This document shows, piece by piece, positions 1-6,933 of a stretch of DNA of 29,580 bases (position 1 is its first letter; each line of letters starts with the position of its first letter). Source of the DNA: Bacillota bacterium (GTDB lineage: Bacteria > Bacillota > Clostridia > Lachnospirales > Lachnospiraceae). Under the pieces are notes generated by a model. It worked only from the letters and a program-made list of their open reading frames with translations, was not told the origin of the DNA and searched no databases. Position numbers and translations under genes: made by a program. The stretch is from assembly GCA_023424235.1 (NCBI GenBank), contig JAFAEB010000151.1:1-29580 (forward strand), written 5' to 3'.

Positions 1-2
1 CT

Positions 3-650
3 GCGGCACTTGTTAACATACCCAAACTTCATGAGAAAGAAATTGTAAGACTTGATATTGACGAAGTAGCTAAAATGCTTGATCAAGTTGAATCAGGTGA
101 AAATATGACTACCTCTCAAAAGAAATATCATGAGAAAAACAAAAATAGAGACTTAGCCATAATCACTATTTTATTAGGAACTGGTATCCGTGTTTCCGAA
201 TGTGTTGGACTTGATATCAGTGATATTGATTTTAATAATGATGGAATTAAAATCAGACGAAAAGGTGGTTCCGAATCTATTATTTATTTCGGAGAGGAAG
301 TACGAGATGCACTAGAAGCTTATTTACAAGAAAGAGAGCAAATTGTTACTCAAACTGGACATGATGACGCCTTATTTTTATCCATGCAAAAAAGGCGAAT
401 TAGTGTAAAAGCGGTTGAAAATTTAGTTAAAAAATACTCTGAATTAGTAACTAAGTTAAAACGAATCACCCCTCATAAGCTACGTAGTACATATGGAACC
501 AGCCTATATAGAGAAACCGGAGATATCTATCTTGTTGCAGATGTATTAGGCCATAAGGATGTAAATACGACGAAAAAACATTATGCTGCTATTGAAGATT
601 CAAGAAGAAGAAGCGCAGCGAATAAGGTAAAGCTTAGGGAGAAGGATTAA
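3..650 (+). CDS. Tyrosine recombinase (XerC/XerD-like), C-terminal part
   Basis: Partial gene. The reading frame is open to the left window edge, so the N-terminal SAM-like DNA-binding domain is mostly missing, and the ATG at 75 is internal. The visible part is the catalytic domain of a phage-integrase-family tyrosine recombinase, which breaks and rejoins DNA through a tyrosine intermediate. All expected catalytic residues are seen: Arg in TGIRVSE, Lys in RRKGGSE, His and Arg in PHKLRSTYG, His in LGHKDVNTT, and the nucleophile Tyr in KKHYAA. The C-terminus is intact and ends in a basic tail. There is no integron-specific insertion and no accompanying excisionase. It could be an orphan Xer-like housekeeping recombinase or the integrase of a small element; the sequence does not decide. 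A 75-nt palindrome follows it. Confidence 0.93.
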   Translation, partial: AALVNIPKLHEKEIVRLDIDEVAKMLDQVESGENMTTSQKKYHEKNKNRDLAIITILLGTGIRVSECVGLDISDIDFNNDGIKIRRKGGSESIIYFGEEVRDALEAYLQEREQIVTQTGHDDALFLSMQKRRISVKAVENLVKKYSELVTKLKRITPHKLRSTYGTSLYRETGDIYLVADVLGHKDVNTTKKHYAAIEDSRRRSAANKVKLREKD

Positions 651-730
651 TCCGAATACTAAAAATAATCAAATAATTATAAAAATCGATTAAAAATGTA
701 CTTAACCTCATTCAAGTGTTATCCTTTGTT

Positions 731-805
731 ATATAGAAACTCTTTGTTTTTGGTATAAGAGATTAGTCATTCATGCTCTTACCATTAACAATGGAGTTTC
801 TATAT
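731..805. repeat. 75-nt imperfect palindrome downstream of the recombinase
   Basis: Perfect 12-nt outer arms (ATATAGAAACTC at 731-742 and its reverse complement at 794-805) enclose further complementary blocks: TGTT, TGGTA and AGAG on the left match blocks between 776 and 793. The top loop is about 14 nt (762-775). No uninterrupted T run follows, so it is not a textbook intrinsic terminator, although it may still end recombinase transcription. Its position next to a tyrosine recombinase also allows an attachment or resolution site, or a small non-autonomous element. This is direct observation of symmetry; function is unproven. Confidence 0.6.
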
Positions 806-852
806 TGTTATAATAGATATTTTTACATTAGCCTATAGCACTTAGGATGAAA

Positions 853-1206
853 TTATAAAACAATTTCAACTTTTAACTCCCCCCAATAAAGTATGACTCT
901 TTCCCCTTTACCAACCACCAAATCTTTATTATAAAACAACAAAATCCCTGTGTTCGTATGCTTTCGGTTCCTAGATTTGATAGCTCCAAATTTCGATAAG
1001 TGCATCAACCCCAACCTTTGATTTTGCGCTGTAATTAGATACGGAGTTATTTTAGGATTCAATATATCAGGGCGAGATAACCAATAACGTACATCAATAA
1101 AACTCCCGTCTCCGCTAAAAGACGCCTTCAACACTTTGATTGTGGGACGAGTAAATCGATAGATTGCTAAATACCATAGGTTACTTATTCTCTTTGCAAT
1201 TTTCAT
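853..1206 (-). CDS. Hypothetical protein, 117 aa, small and basic
   Basis: I do not recognise the family. The ORF has a strong ribosome binding site (GGAGAGGAGGTTATT just before the ATG), which supports it as a real gene. The protein is basic and aromatic-rich, with no signal peptide, transmembrane helix or cysteine motif. The C-terminal half alternates hydrophobic and polar residues (GILLFYNKDLVV, ERVILYWGELKVEIVL), as in a small beta-rich fold. It lies 77 nt downstream of the multicopper oxidase stop on the same strand, separated by a terminator-like hairpin, so it is probably transcribed separately or by read-through. The downstream side faces the recombinase convergently. Confidence 0.65.
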   Translation of the reverse strand: MKIAKRISNLWYLAIYRFTRPTIKVLKASFSGDGSFIDVRYWLSRPDILNPKITPYLITAQNQRLGLMHLSKFGAIKSRNRKHTNTGILLFYNKDLVVGKGERVILYWGELKVEIVL

Positions 1207-1227
1207 AATAACCTCCTCTCCCCAAGT

Positions 1228-1263
1228 AAAGTGCCTGTATAATTCTTATAATACAAGCACTTT
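1228..1263 (-). terminator. Hairpin after the multicopper oxidase
   Basis: On the minus strand a 13-bp stem with one G-U pair (AAAGTGCTTGTAT pairing with ATACAGGCACTTT) closes a 10-nt loop. The only T run is inside the 3' arm. It sits between the oxidase stop and the ribosome binding site of the 853-1206 gene, so it is probably a terminator or a processing/stability hairpin. Confidence 0.55.
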
Positions 1264-1282
1264 TCTTATCTTGGAAAATACC

Positions 1283-2803
1283 CTATTGCTCGTTCATATG
1301 ATCATGTTCCTTGTGGCTAGAGGGCGCATCCGTCTGTATCATGGTTAGTTGACCTCCCGGATAGTTGCTGAAAGCTGGGGTCTCCAGTGTATTTGTATTC
1401 GTAACCTTATAATCATCATGGTTATGCATTGGATAAAATTGAGGGAAGAATTCATGTTTTGCGCATAAGTTTACATAGTTTACAGTCTTAGTATTATCAC
1501 AGGAAACCGGTTGAGTCGGGATATCCGCAATTAACAAAGGGTCCATGGTTTGTAACTCTGCCATTTGCTCGCATAATGATGGGATCATATCCTGTCCATG
1601 GAAGATATACCTGCCATATAACGATTCCTTGTTATCTGCAGTTAGAAGTAAATCATGGGTTTCTCCAGAGCCAATCGTTTCTGTAAATCCCATTTCCATC
1701 ATATCATGATTCATACTCTTTGTAGATCTGCAGTACATAACCATAGACATTTCATCTATTTCCTGTGCGATGGTCAAGAACGGACTTGGATGTGCATCTT
1801 TTCCTATTACAGTAAAATGCCAACCATGAATATGCCACGGCACTACCTGATAACCCATATTAATCATTCGAAGGAGGAACTTCTCATCTGTCCTAACATG
1901 AACATAAGTTTCATAATTGATCTGAGACAGATTCGGGTTACTACCTACCGGAGGTGTCTGTGGGTGTGGTAACAGAGTATCAGGAAAAGCCCTACCATTG
2001 AGTAACCAGAAGTTAGGTTTAAACTCAGAAGCATTAAATGTAACTCCTGTCTCTACTGTAGTTTGAACTGTTTGATGCCATTTCAAATCAATGTCGGATA
2101 ATAACATAACGTATTCCTTATCAAAATAAGTCATTATATTATTGTAAGCAAAATTTCTATGGCTGGCATTGCGAGGAATGTGCTTTTGAACCTCACCTTT
2201 ATAACACCAGTAGCCGCAATGATCCTTCTCAATCAAGGCTTGTGCAAGACTTTTCACTGAAGGATAAATTACTAATGCTCCATACATACCCATTTGTACA
2301 TGCTCGCTCGCCTCAACATGACAGTGATACATATAAGTTCCGGGATGCTCCGGCATAAAGTAATAGGTAGCTGTCGGTGGTACTTCCGTCGGTCCCATCC
2401 ACATAGGCACAGAAAATGAAGACTCTGGGAAACCATCTAATTGAGTCGCAACATGAGCACCGTGCAAATGAATTGTATGAGGGTCATTTAACTTAGAAAC
2501 CGGCATTCCTAGGTTAATTAAAGTTATATATAAATGGTCTCCTTGCTCTGCCCATATCATGGGAGAAGGAATGGATGCAGTTGTTTGCATTTCCCATAAA
2601 TCTTGCCAGTTGGCTGAAAGTTTCCAATTTAAGGATTGGTTATCATATGTGAGTTTACCATCTTCTATCACTTGATATAGTCCACCTACAAATCCAAAAA
2701 TATAAGTCTTTTGGAGCGTATCATTTGGAGGACAAAGGTCTTTTGTGGTAGGTAGATCAATAAAGCCATCTGTAGCCAGTAAAACATAATGCCTAATTAC
2801 CAT
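1283..2803 (-). CDS. Multicopper oxidase with type 1 copper site in the N-terminal cupredoxin domain
   Basis: Multicopper oxidases couple one-electron oxidation of phenols, metals or bilirubin-like substrates to O2 reduction. I prefer the ATG at 2803 (506 aa): GGTGAT lies 4 nt before it, whereas the in-frame ATG at 2815 has no ribosome binding site. No signal peptide is seen. In the N-terminal domain HTIHLHG (His109, 112, 114) and YHCHVEASEHVQMGM (His160, Cys161, His162, His168, Met173) carry a complete type 1 copper set plus four trinuclear-cluster histidines. In the C-terminal domain PWHIHGWHF (His324, 326) and IFHGQDM (His402) supply three more. There the usual HCH is HGQ, so Cys and one type 3 His are absent, and the type 1 His before HIH is Val. 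This matches type 1 copper only in domain 1, with seven of eight canonical cluster histidines. Substrate unknown; an unexpected enzyme in a presumed anaerobe. Confidence 0.87.
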   Translation of the reverse strand: MVIRHYVLLATDGFIDLPTTKDLCPPNDTLQKTYIFGFVGGLYQVIEDGKLTYDNQSLNWKLSANWQDLWEMQTTASIPSPMIWAEQGDHLYITLINLGMPVSKLNDPHTIHLHGAHVATQLDGFPESSFSVPMWMGPTEVPPTATYYFMPEHPGTYMYHCHVEASEHVQMGMYGALVIYPSVKSLAQALIEKDHCGYWCYKGEVQKHIPRNASHRNFAYNNIMTYFDKEYVMLLSDIDLKWHQTVQTTVETGVTFNASEFKPNFWLLNGRAFPDTLLPHPQTPPVGSNPNLSQINYETYVHVRTDEKFLLRMINMGYQVVPWHIHGWHFTVIGKDAHPSPFLTIAQEIDEMSMVMYCRSTKSMNHDMMEMGFTETIGSGETHDLLLTADNKESLYGRYIFHGQDMIPSLCEQMAELQTMDPLLIADIPTQPVSCDNTKTVNYVNLCAKHEFFPQFYPMHNHDDYKVTNTNTLETPAFSNYPGGQLTMIQTDAPSSHKEHDHMNEQ

Positions 2804-2954
2804 TGTTATCACCATTCTTCATTTATTAGAGTTGAAAAGAATCTCTTATAATAGTATATTTTGTCGAATTAAAAATGTTACAATAATACATACTCTTTCA
2901 GTTGTCTCATCATGTAGCATGATAGTTAGATAATAAATTGGTATATGGATATGA

Positions 2955-2985
2955 TTAAAGGAGGGATGTATTTTCCCTCCTTTAA
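2955..2985 (-). terminator. Perfect 12-bp hairpin, probable terminator after the GNAT gene
   Basis: TTAAAGGAGGGA at 2955-2966 is followed by a 7-nt loop and its exact reverse complement at 2974-2985. On the minus strand it lies 75 nt after the acetyltransferase stop and before the oxidase gene. The arm ends in TTT but no further T run follows, so termination strength is uncertain. The left arm contains AGGAGG-like sequence, but no ORF start follows it. Confidence 0.55.
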
Positions 2986-3059
2986 AATTCACTATTGTGG
3001 ACGACTGCTAATTTAGTGTCCTAACATCACGAGCATTTCAACTACATATTATACTATAT

Positions 3060-3662
3060 TCATAATATCTTTTTAAAGCTATCATCAAAAGCTTTAACCT
3101 TTTCTCTGTTTAACTCATCGTTATATATGTCGGATTCGTAGAATTTTCCACCGGAAAAATCAGTTAAGTACTTCGGTATCAATTCCATTCCCATGAAAGC
3201 TGGAAAATTATATCCATCCGAATCTGTTATGCCGAATACGGAAGCTTCTTTGAAACCAAATTGTGGGTAATATTCTGGTCGTCCAAAAAATAATATCCCC
3301 CCGTATCCCAACGATTTTGCCTTGTCAATCATAGCCCTAATTAGGACTTTTCCAACTCCTTGTCTCTGATATTCTGGTAATACACTGATTGGGCCGAAAT
3401 TCAAAACAGGTAACGTTTTATCATTTTTTTTGACTATCGCTTCACTACAAATAATATGTCCTATTATAATGTTATTAACTTCTGCGACCAAACTCAATGA
3501 TAATATTCCATCTCGTTTGCGCAATTCATGAACCATCCAATGTTCAAACGGACAACCGATTTGACCACGCTCAATTCTACCCGGATAAGAGAACGCAAGC
3601 TTTGTTATTTCTTCCACTCGGTGATAATCTTTTTCATTTTCAATCCTAATTAAAATGTCCAT
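3060..3662 (-). CDS. GNAT family N-acetyltransferase (200 aa)
   Basis: Gcn5-related acetyltransferase, which transfers an acetyl group from acetyl-CoA to an amine. The acetyl-CoA site is seen in LPEYQRQGVGKVLIRAMIDKAKSLG (motif A, Q/R-x-x-G-x-G/A), after a central strand PVLNFGPISV. The GRPEYYPQFGFKEASVFGI segment is typical of the predicted N-acetyltransferase (YhbS-like) group. I chose the ATG at 3662 because the GNAT fold begins there (MDILIRIENE) and AAAGGAG lies upstream. An in-frame ATG at 3695 also has AGGAGG at good spacing and would add an 11-residue tail with a CxxC. The gene stands alone, with a small upstream ORF in its leader. Substrate cannot be inferred. Confidence 0.9.
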   Translation of the reverse strand: MDILIRIENEKDYHRVEEITKLAFSYPGRIERGQIGCPFEHWMVHELRKRDGILSLSLVAEVNNIIIGHIICSEAIVKKNDKTLPVLNFGPISVLPEYQRQGVGKVLIRAMIDKAKSLGYGGILFFGRPEYYPQFGFKEASVFGITDSDGYNFPAFMGMELIPKYLTDFSGGKFYESDIYNDELNREKVKAFDDSFKKIL

Positions 3663-3687
3663 AATATATCTCCTTTGATTACAGGAG

Positions 3688-3729
3688 TTACACATATATC
3701 CTCCTGCATATGTTGTTTGGTTTACTCAT
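3688..3729 (-). CDS. Possible 13-codon upstream ORF in the GNAT leader
   Basis: On the minus strand an ATG preceded by AGGTAGGG at 8-nt spacing opens a 13-codon ORF (MSKPNNICRRIYV). It contains tandem AGG AGG arginine codons, and those codons are themselves the ribosome binding site for the upstream GNAT start at 3695. Its stop overlaps that start region. This geometry would allow translational coupling or control. It is too short to prove coding from sequence alone. Confidence 0.35.
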   Translation of the reverse strand: MSKPNNICRRIYV

Positions 3730-4024
3730 TTTATCAACCCTACCTTTCTTAGATAATTTTATTATAAAGCTGATACGATACAATTAAAGTTATATAAGCC
3801 TATTTGAATATCCTACCAGGCTCATTATTGCTTCGTAGTTTTAACCTATTACTAACCATCAGCATGGTAATATTATACATTACATATTTACATAATATCA
3901 ATATTTTTGTCTAACAGAGCAAAATAAAAAGAACTTCATTAGCTCGATATATTTTAGAAACAATGGATGTGATTATTATTAGATTCTATTAAGAAATCAT
4001 TTCTTTAGTTTACTATAATTGGTT
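3730..4024. other. Intergenic, GNAT leader to alaS end
   Basis: No gene seen on either strand. A weak minus-strand promoter is possible: TATAAT near 3769-3774 with TTTAAT 16 nt upstream, ahead of the GNAT leader. A small AT-only palindrome (AAGAAAT C ATTTCTT, 3991-4005) follows the alanyl-tRNA synthetase stop but is too weak to call a terminator. Confidence 0.4.
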
Positions 4025-5806
4025 TTAACTTAAATCACACTCTATCTTTGCTTTAATTCTCCTTACTCCAGCCGAAGATGCTTCCTCCTTTAATATGGTA
4101 AATCTCCCCAATTCATTTGTGTTGGAAGCATGTGGTCCACCACATATTTCATTGGAGTAACCAGAAATCGTATAGACTTTAACTTTATCACCATATTTAT
4201 GATCAAATATTCCTATAGCATTAGATTCTCTAGCTTCATCCAATGTCATTTCCTCACATATTACATCAATACCTTTATCAATGGCTTCATTTACAATACT
4301 TGAGACTTCATTCAACTCATCTACGGTTAGTTTTCTATCAAACGAAAAATCAAATCGCAATCTTTCTTCGGTTATATTGCTGCCACGTTGATAAATACCA
4401 TCACCCAGCACCTTTCTTAGGGCACCATTTAAAAGATGGGTAGCGGTATGAAGTCGTGCAGTCTGAATACTGCTATCAGCAAGTCCTCCTTTAAACTTTC
4501 CCTCTGAACCTCGTCTTGATTTCTCCTGATGTTCTTTAAACCTTTGCCAAAAATTGATAATATCGACTTTTACTCTACGCTCATGGGCTAATTCCATAGT
4601 AAATTCAATAGGAAAGCCGAAGGTATCATATAACCTGAATGCAAGTTCTCCACTTAATAATTCATCCTTTTGTAGTGAAGAGAAATACTGTTCTGCTTTC
4701 TTTAGACCGGAATCAAGCGTTTTTCTGAATAGATTGGACTCTTTCTCTACTTGCTCCATAATAAATCTTTTATTTTCACCAAGTTCACTATATACATCTT
4801 TATATTGCTCAATTATCACAAGAACCAAATCACAAAGGATGCTATCAGATAAGCCATATTTTTTAATTAATCTTATCGTTCTTCTAATAAGTCTTCTTAA
4901 AATGTAACCCTGTTCTGTATTAGAAGGAGTAATTCCTTTTGGGTCGCCCAGTATAAATGTAATCGCTCTGGAGTGTTCACATATGATACGGAAATCACGT
5001 TTGTTTTCATTTGAGTAAGGAACATCTGTTAAGCTTTTGAGTTTATTCATTACTGGAATAAATAATTCAGTATCGTATACATTATCATTACCATTCATAA
5101 TGGTTAAGACTCTTTCCATTCCCATTCCAGTATCTACATTCTTATTCTGTAGAGCTTTAAATGAACCATCACTATTTTTATTATATTCCATGAATACATT
5201 ATTCCATATTTCAACGTATTTACCGCAGTGGCAGGCAGGTCCACAATCCATACTACAAGATTCCTTTCCCATATCATAAAATATCTCTGTATCTGGACCA
5301 CATGGGCCTGTAACTCCTGCTGGTCCCCACCAGTTCTCTTCTCTACCATAAGAAAATATCTGATTATCTTTTAAGCCCTTTGACTTCCACATCCTAGCTG
5401 TTACATCATCCCTTGCAAACATTTCATCACCGCTAAAAACAGTAACTGCAAGTCTTTCAATTGGAATATTAAGGACAGTTGTTAAAAATTCAAAACTCAA
5501 GGAAATTGATGTTTCTTTAAAATAATCTCCCAAAGACCAATTACCTAACATTTCGAAAAATGTAAGATGTGTATCATCACCTACTTCATCAATATCACAT
5601 GTTCTTATACATTTTTGGACATTTGTCAAACGTTTGCCTTGTGGGTGACTTTCACCTAACAAGTAGGGAACTAAAGGATGCATACCAGCAGTAGTGAATA
5701 AAACAGTTGGGTCGTTGTCTGGTAGCAAGGAAGCTGAGGCGATTTCACAATGTCCTCTCTTCTTAAAAAATTCAACATACATTCTTCTTAGTTCTTGTGC
5801 TGTCAT
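4025..5806 (-). CDS. alaS: Alanyl-tRNA synthetase, short form lacking the C-Ala domain
   Basis: Class II synthetase that charges tRNA-Ala and clears Ser/Gly mischarging. The catalytic core is intact: motif 2 region TCDIDEVGDDTHLTFFEMLGN (about 70-89), GPCGPDTEIFYD (167-178), a cysteine-rich CSMDCGPACHCG (184-195) and motif 3 GMGMER (227-232). The editing domain has both zinc motifs, HTATH (453-457) and CGGPH (555-559). The protein stops at 593 aa just after the editing domain, whereas typical bacterial AlaRS is near 870 aa with a coiled linker and DHHA1-type C-Ala region. The frame ends cleanly, with no sign of a frameshifted remainder downstream. It is preceded by an alanine-type T-box leader, so it is regulated by uncharged tRNA-Ala. 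It may be a second AlaRS; the gene symbol refers to function. Confidence 0.92.
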   Translation of the reverse strand: MTAQELRRMYVEFFKKRGHCEIASASLLPDNDPTVLFTTAGMHPLVPYLLGESHPQGKRLTNVQKCIRTCDIDEVGDDTHLTFFEMLGNWSLGDYFKETSISLSFEFLTTVLNIPIERLAVTVFSGDEMFARDDVTARMWKSKGLKDNQIFSYGREENWWGPAGVTGPCGPDTEIFYDMGKESCSMDCGPACHCGKYVEIWNNVFMEYNKNSDGSFKALQNKNVDTGMGMERVLTIMNGNDNVYDTELFIPVMNKLKSLTDVPYSNENKRDFRIICEHSRAITFILGDPKGITPSNTEQGYILRRLIRRTIRLIKKYGLSDSILCDLVLVIIEQYKDVYSELGENKRFIMEQVEKESNLFRKTLDSGLKKAEQYFSSLQKDELLSGELAFRLYDTFGFPIEFTMELAHERRVKVDIINFWQRFKEHQEKSRRGSEGKFKGGLADSSIQTARLHTATHLLNGALRKVLGDGIYQRGSNITEERLRFDFSFDRKLTVDELNEVSSIVNEAIDKGIDVICEEMTLDEARESNAIGIFDHKYGDKVKVYTISGYSNEICGGPHASNTNELGRFTILKEEASSAGVRRIKAKIECDLS

Positions 5807-5837
5807 AGTAAATCTCCTCTCTCAACAAAATTTTGAA

Positions 5838-5875
5838 ATAAAAAAAGCCCCAAGCTGATTCATTCAGCTTAGGGC
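5838..5875 (-). terminator. T-box-controlled intrinsic terminator
   Basis: On the minus strand GCCCTAAGCTGA pairs with TCAGCTTGGGGC (12 bp, one G-U) over a 5-nt loop, followed immediately by seven Ts. It lies 32 nt upstream of the alaS start and is the conditional terminator of the T-box leader. Confidence 0.93.
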
Positions 5876-6133
5876 GAACTATTATGTCCGTGTTACCACC
5901 TAATTTCAAGGTTAAACTTGCACTCTTTTGGTACGGGGTAATTCATTATATTACCTGATACCAATTTCCTTTTAACGGTGGAATCTCCGATGAAGTCTAC
6001 TTAGATTGCTCCGTTCGATTCATAGCTCCAAGACTGCTTCCATGTTATCTTTGTAAAGACTCGCACCACCATCTTCTCTCTGTAACTCTAATAACATTTA
6101 CTACTTCTTTTCATAGCCTTTAAATGTGAAATT
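5838..6133 (-). promoter_or_regulatory. T-box riboswitch leader of the alanyl-tRNA synthetase gene
   Basis: Minus-strand leader of about 300 nt between a consensus promoter and alaS. The conserved T-box sequence AGGTGGTAACACGG lies at 5888-5901 and can form the antiterminator that competes with the terminator at 5838-5875. Upstream, AGAGAGAAGATGG and GGTGGTGCGAG resemble the AG-bulge and distal-loop region of Stem I. Candidate specifier codons are GCU (6024-6026, in GGAGCUAUG) or GCA (6007-6009, in GGAGCAAUC). Both are alanine codons, matching the downstream gene; I cannot fold the stem precisely enough to choose. Known mechanism: uncharged tRNA binding stabilises the antiterminator and allows read-through. 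Confidence 0.92.
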
Positions 6134-6139
6134 AAAAGT

Positions 6140-6168
6140 ATATTACCATCTTTATATTTAATTGTCAA
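6140..6168 (-). promoter_or_regulatory. Sigma-A-type promoter of the T-box/alaS unit
   Basis: Minus strand: TTGACA (6163-6168), exactly 17 nt spacer, TAATAT (6140-6145). It lies only about 20-30 nt downstream of the HAD gene stop, so alaS is an independent unit. Confidence 0.85.
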
Positions 6169-6198
6169 ATAGAAATCGTTTGCTTTAAATAAGATAAC

Positions 6199-6873
6199 TT
6201 ATGTATCGACGAAGTCCAGTACACAAAGTGGTGTTTCTAATTGAAGGAAGTCATACTGTCTCTTTGATGGTTGTGTTGTTCCATCTTTTAAATACCAAAC
6301 TGCTTGTAATGCTTTCATTCCAAGCTTTCTAGCAGCTTCTAACTCATTACTTCCGCCGTCTCCAACATATAAACACTCCTCTGCACTAACAGATAAGGAC
6401 TCCATGCATCTTTCATAAATCTTTTCATCAGGCTTTTGAATCCCCTGTTCATATGATAGATAAACAGCATCAAAATATGGATATAGATTACTTTCACGGA
6501 TTACTTTAGCTTCTTCAGAAAAACAGTTACTTATTAAAGCAACTAAAAATCCTCTCTCTTTCAGATTTGTAAGCATTGGGATAATTTCATTATGTAAATG
6601 CCTAAAACATGCTTCCTTTGCTGCGATACGTTTATCTACAATTTTCTTTAACGTCCTTTCAGAATAACATTGATTTTCTTTAAGAATCATTTCCAAAACA
6701 GCTTCTAATGTTAGATTTCCTATCGTTCGATCATCTTCAGTCGGATGCCAAAGCGACTGAAACTTATCTACTGAAATTCCTGCATCCTCTGCCATTTGTG
6801 CTCCAAAATATAATGGACTATTATAGTGAGTAATCAATGTTTCAAACATGTCAAATATTACAGCTCGTATCAT
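6199..6873 (-). CDS. HAD superfamily hydrolase (224 aa)
   Basis: Haloacid dehalogenase-fold phosphatase-like hydrolase. Motif I is FDMFETL with nucleophile Asp8; the second Asp of the common DxD is replaced by Phe-Glu, a DxFxT form common in this subfamily. Motif II is LISN, the motif III Lys is in QKPDEKIY, and motif IV is VGDGGSNELEAA. The helical cap lies between residues about 15 and 90. The ATG at 6873 has AAGGGA just upstream and begins exactly at the family start (MIRAVIFD); an earlier TTG at 6927 is not needed. It follows the acyltransferase gene by 60 nt on the same strand, so the two may be one operon. Substrate unknown. Confidence 0.9.
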   Translation of the reverse strand: MIRAVIFDMFETLITHYNSPLYFGAQMAEDAGISVDKFQSLWHPTEDDRTIGNLTLEAVLEMILKENQCYSERTLKKIVDKRIAAKEACFRHLHNEIIPMLTNLKERGFLVALISNCFSEEAKVIRESNLYPYFDAVYLSYEQGIQKPDEKIYERCMESLSVSAEECLYVGDGGSNELEAARKLGMKALQAVWYLKDGTTQPSKRQYDFLQLETPLCVLDFVDT

Positions 6874-6933
6874 TGTCTTCCCTTTCTTAAAATCAATATT
6901 ATTACAGCTAAAAGTCAACTTTAACAAATACTT

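Noticed and set aside
731..805. Palindrome as an integron attC site
   Set aside because: The conserved RYYYAAC/GTTRRRY core boxes are not at the arm ends, and the recombinase shows no integron-integrase insertion.
1655..1972. 105-codon plus-strand frame inside the multicopper oxidase gene
   Set aside because: Antisense shadow of the copper-motif region; composition reflects His/Met codons read backwards.
1283..2803. Multicopper oxidase as a decaying pseudogene
   Set aside because: The frame is intact, most copper ligands are kept, and the losses are confined to the type 1 site and one adjacent ligand in domain 2, a pattern compatible with a functional subfamily.
3991..4005. Palindrome as alaS terminator
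   Set aside because: Seven AT-dominated pairs with a single-base loop and no T run; too weak to call.
4243..5349. Several frames opposite or inside the alanyl-tRNA synthetase gene
   Set aside because: They are shadows of a full-length, motif-complete gene, without ribosome binding sites.
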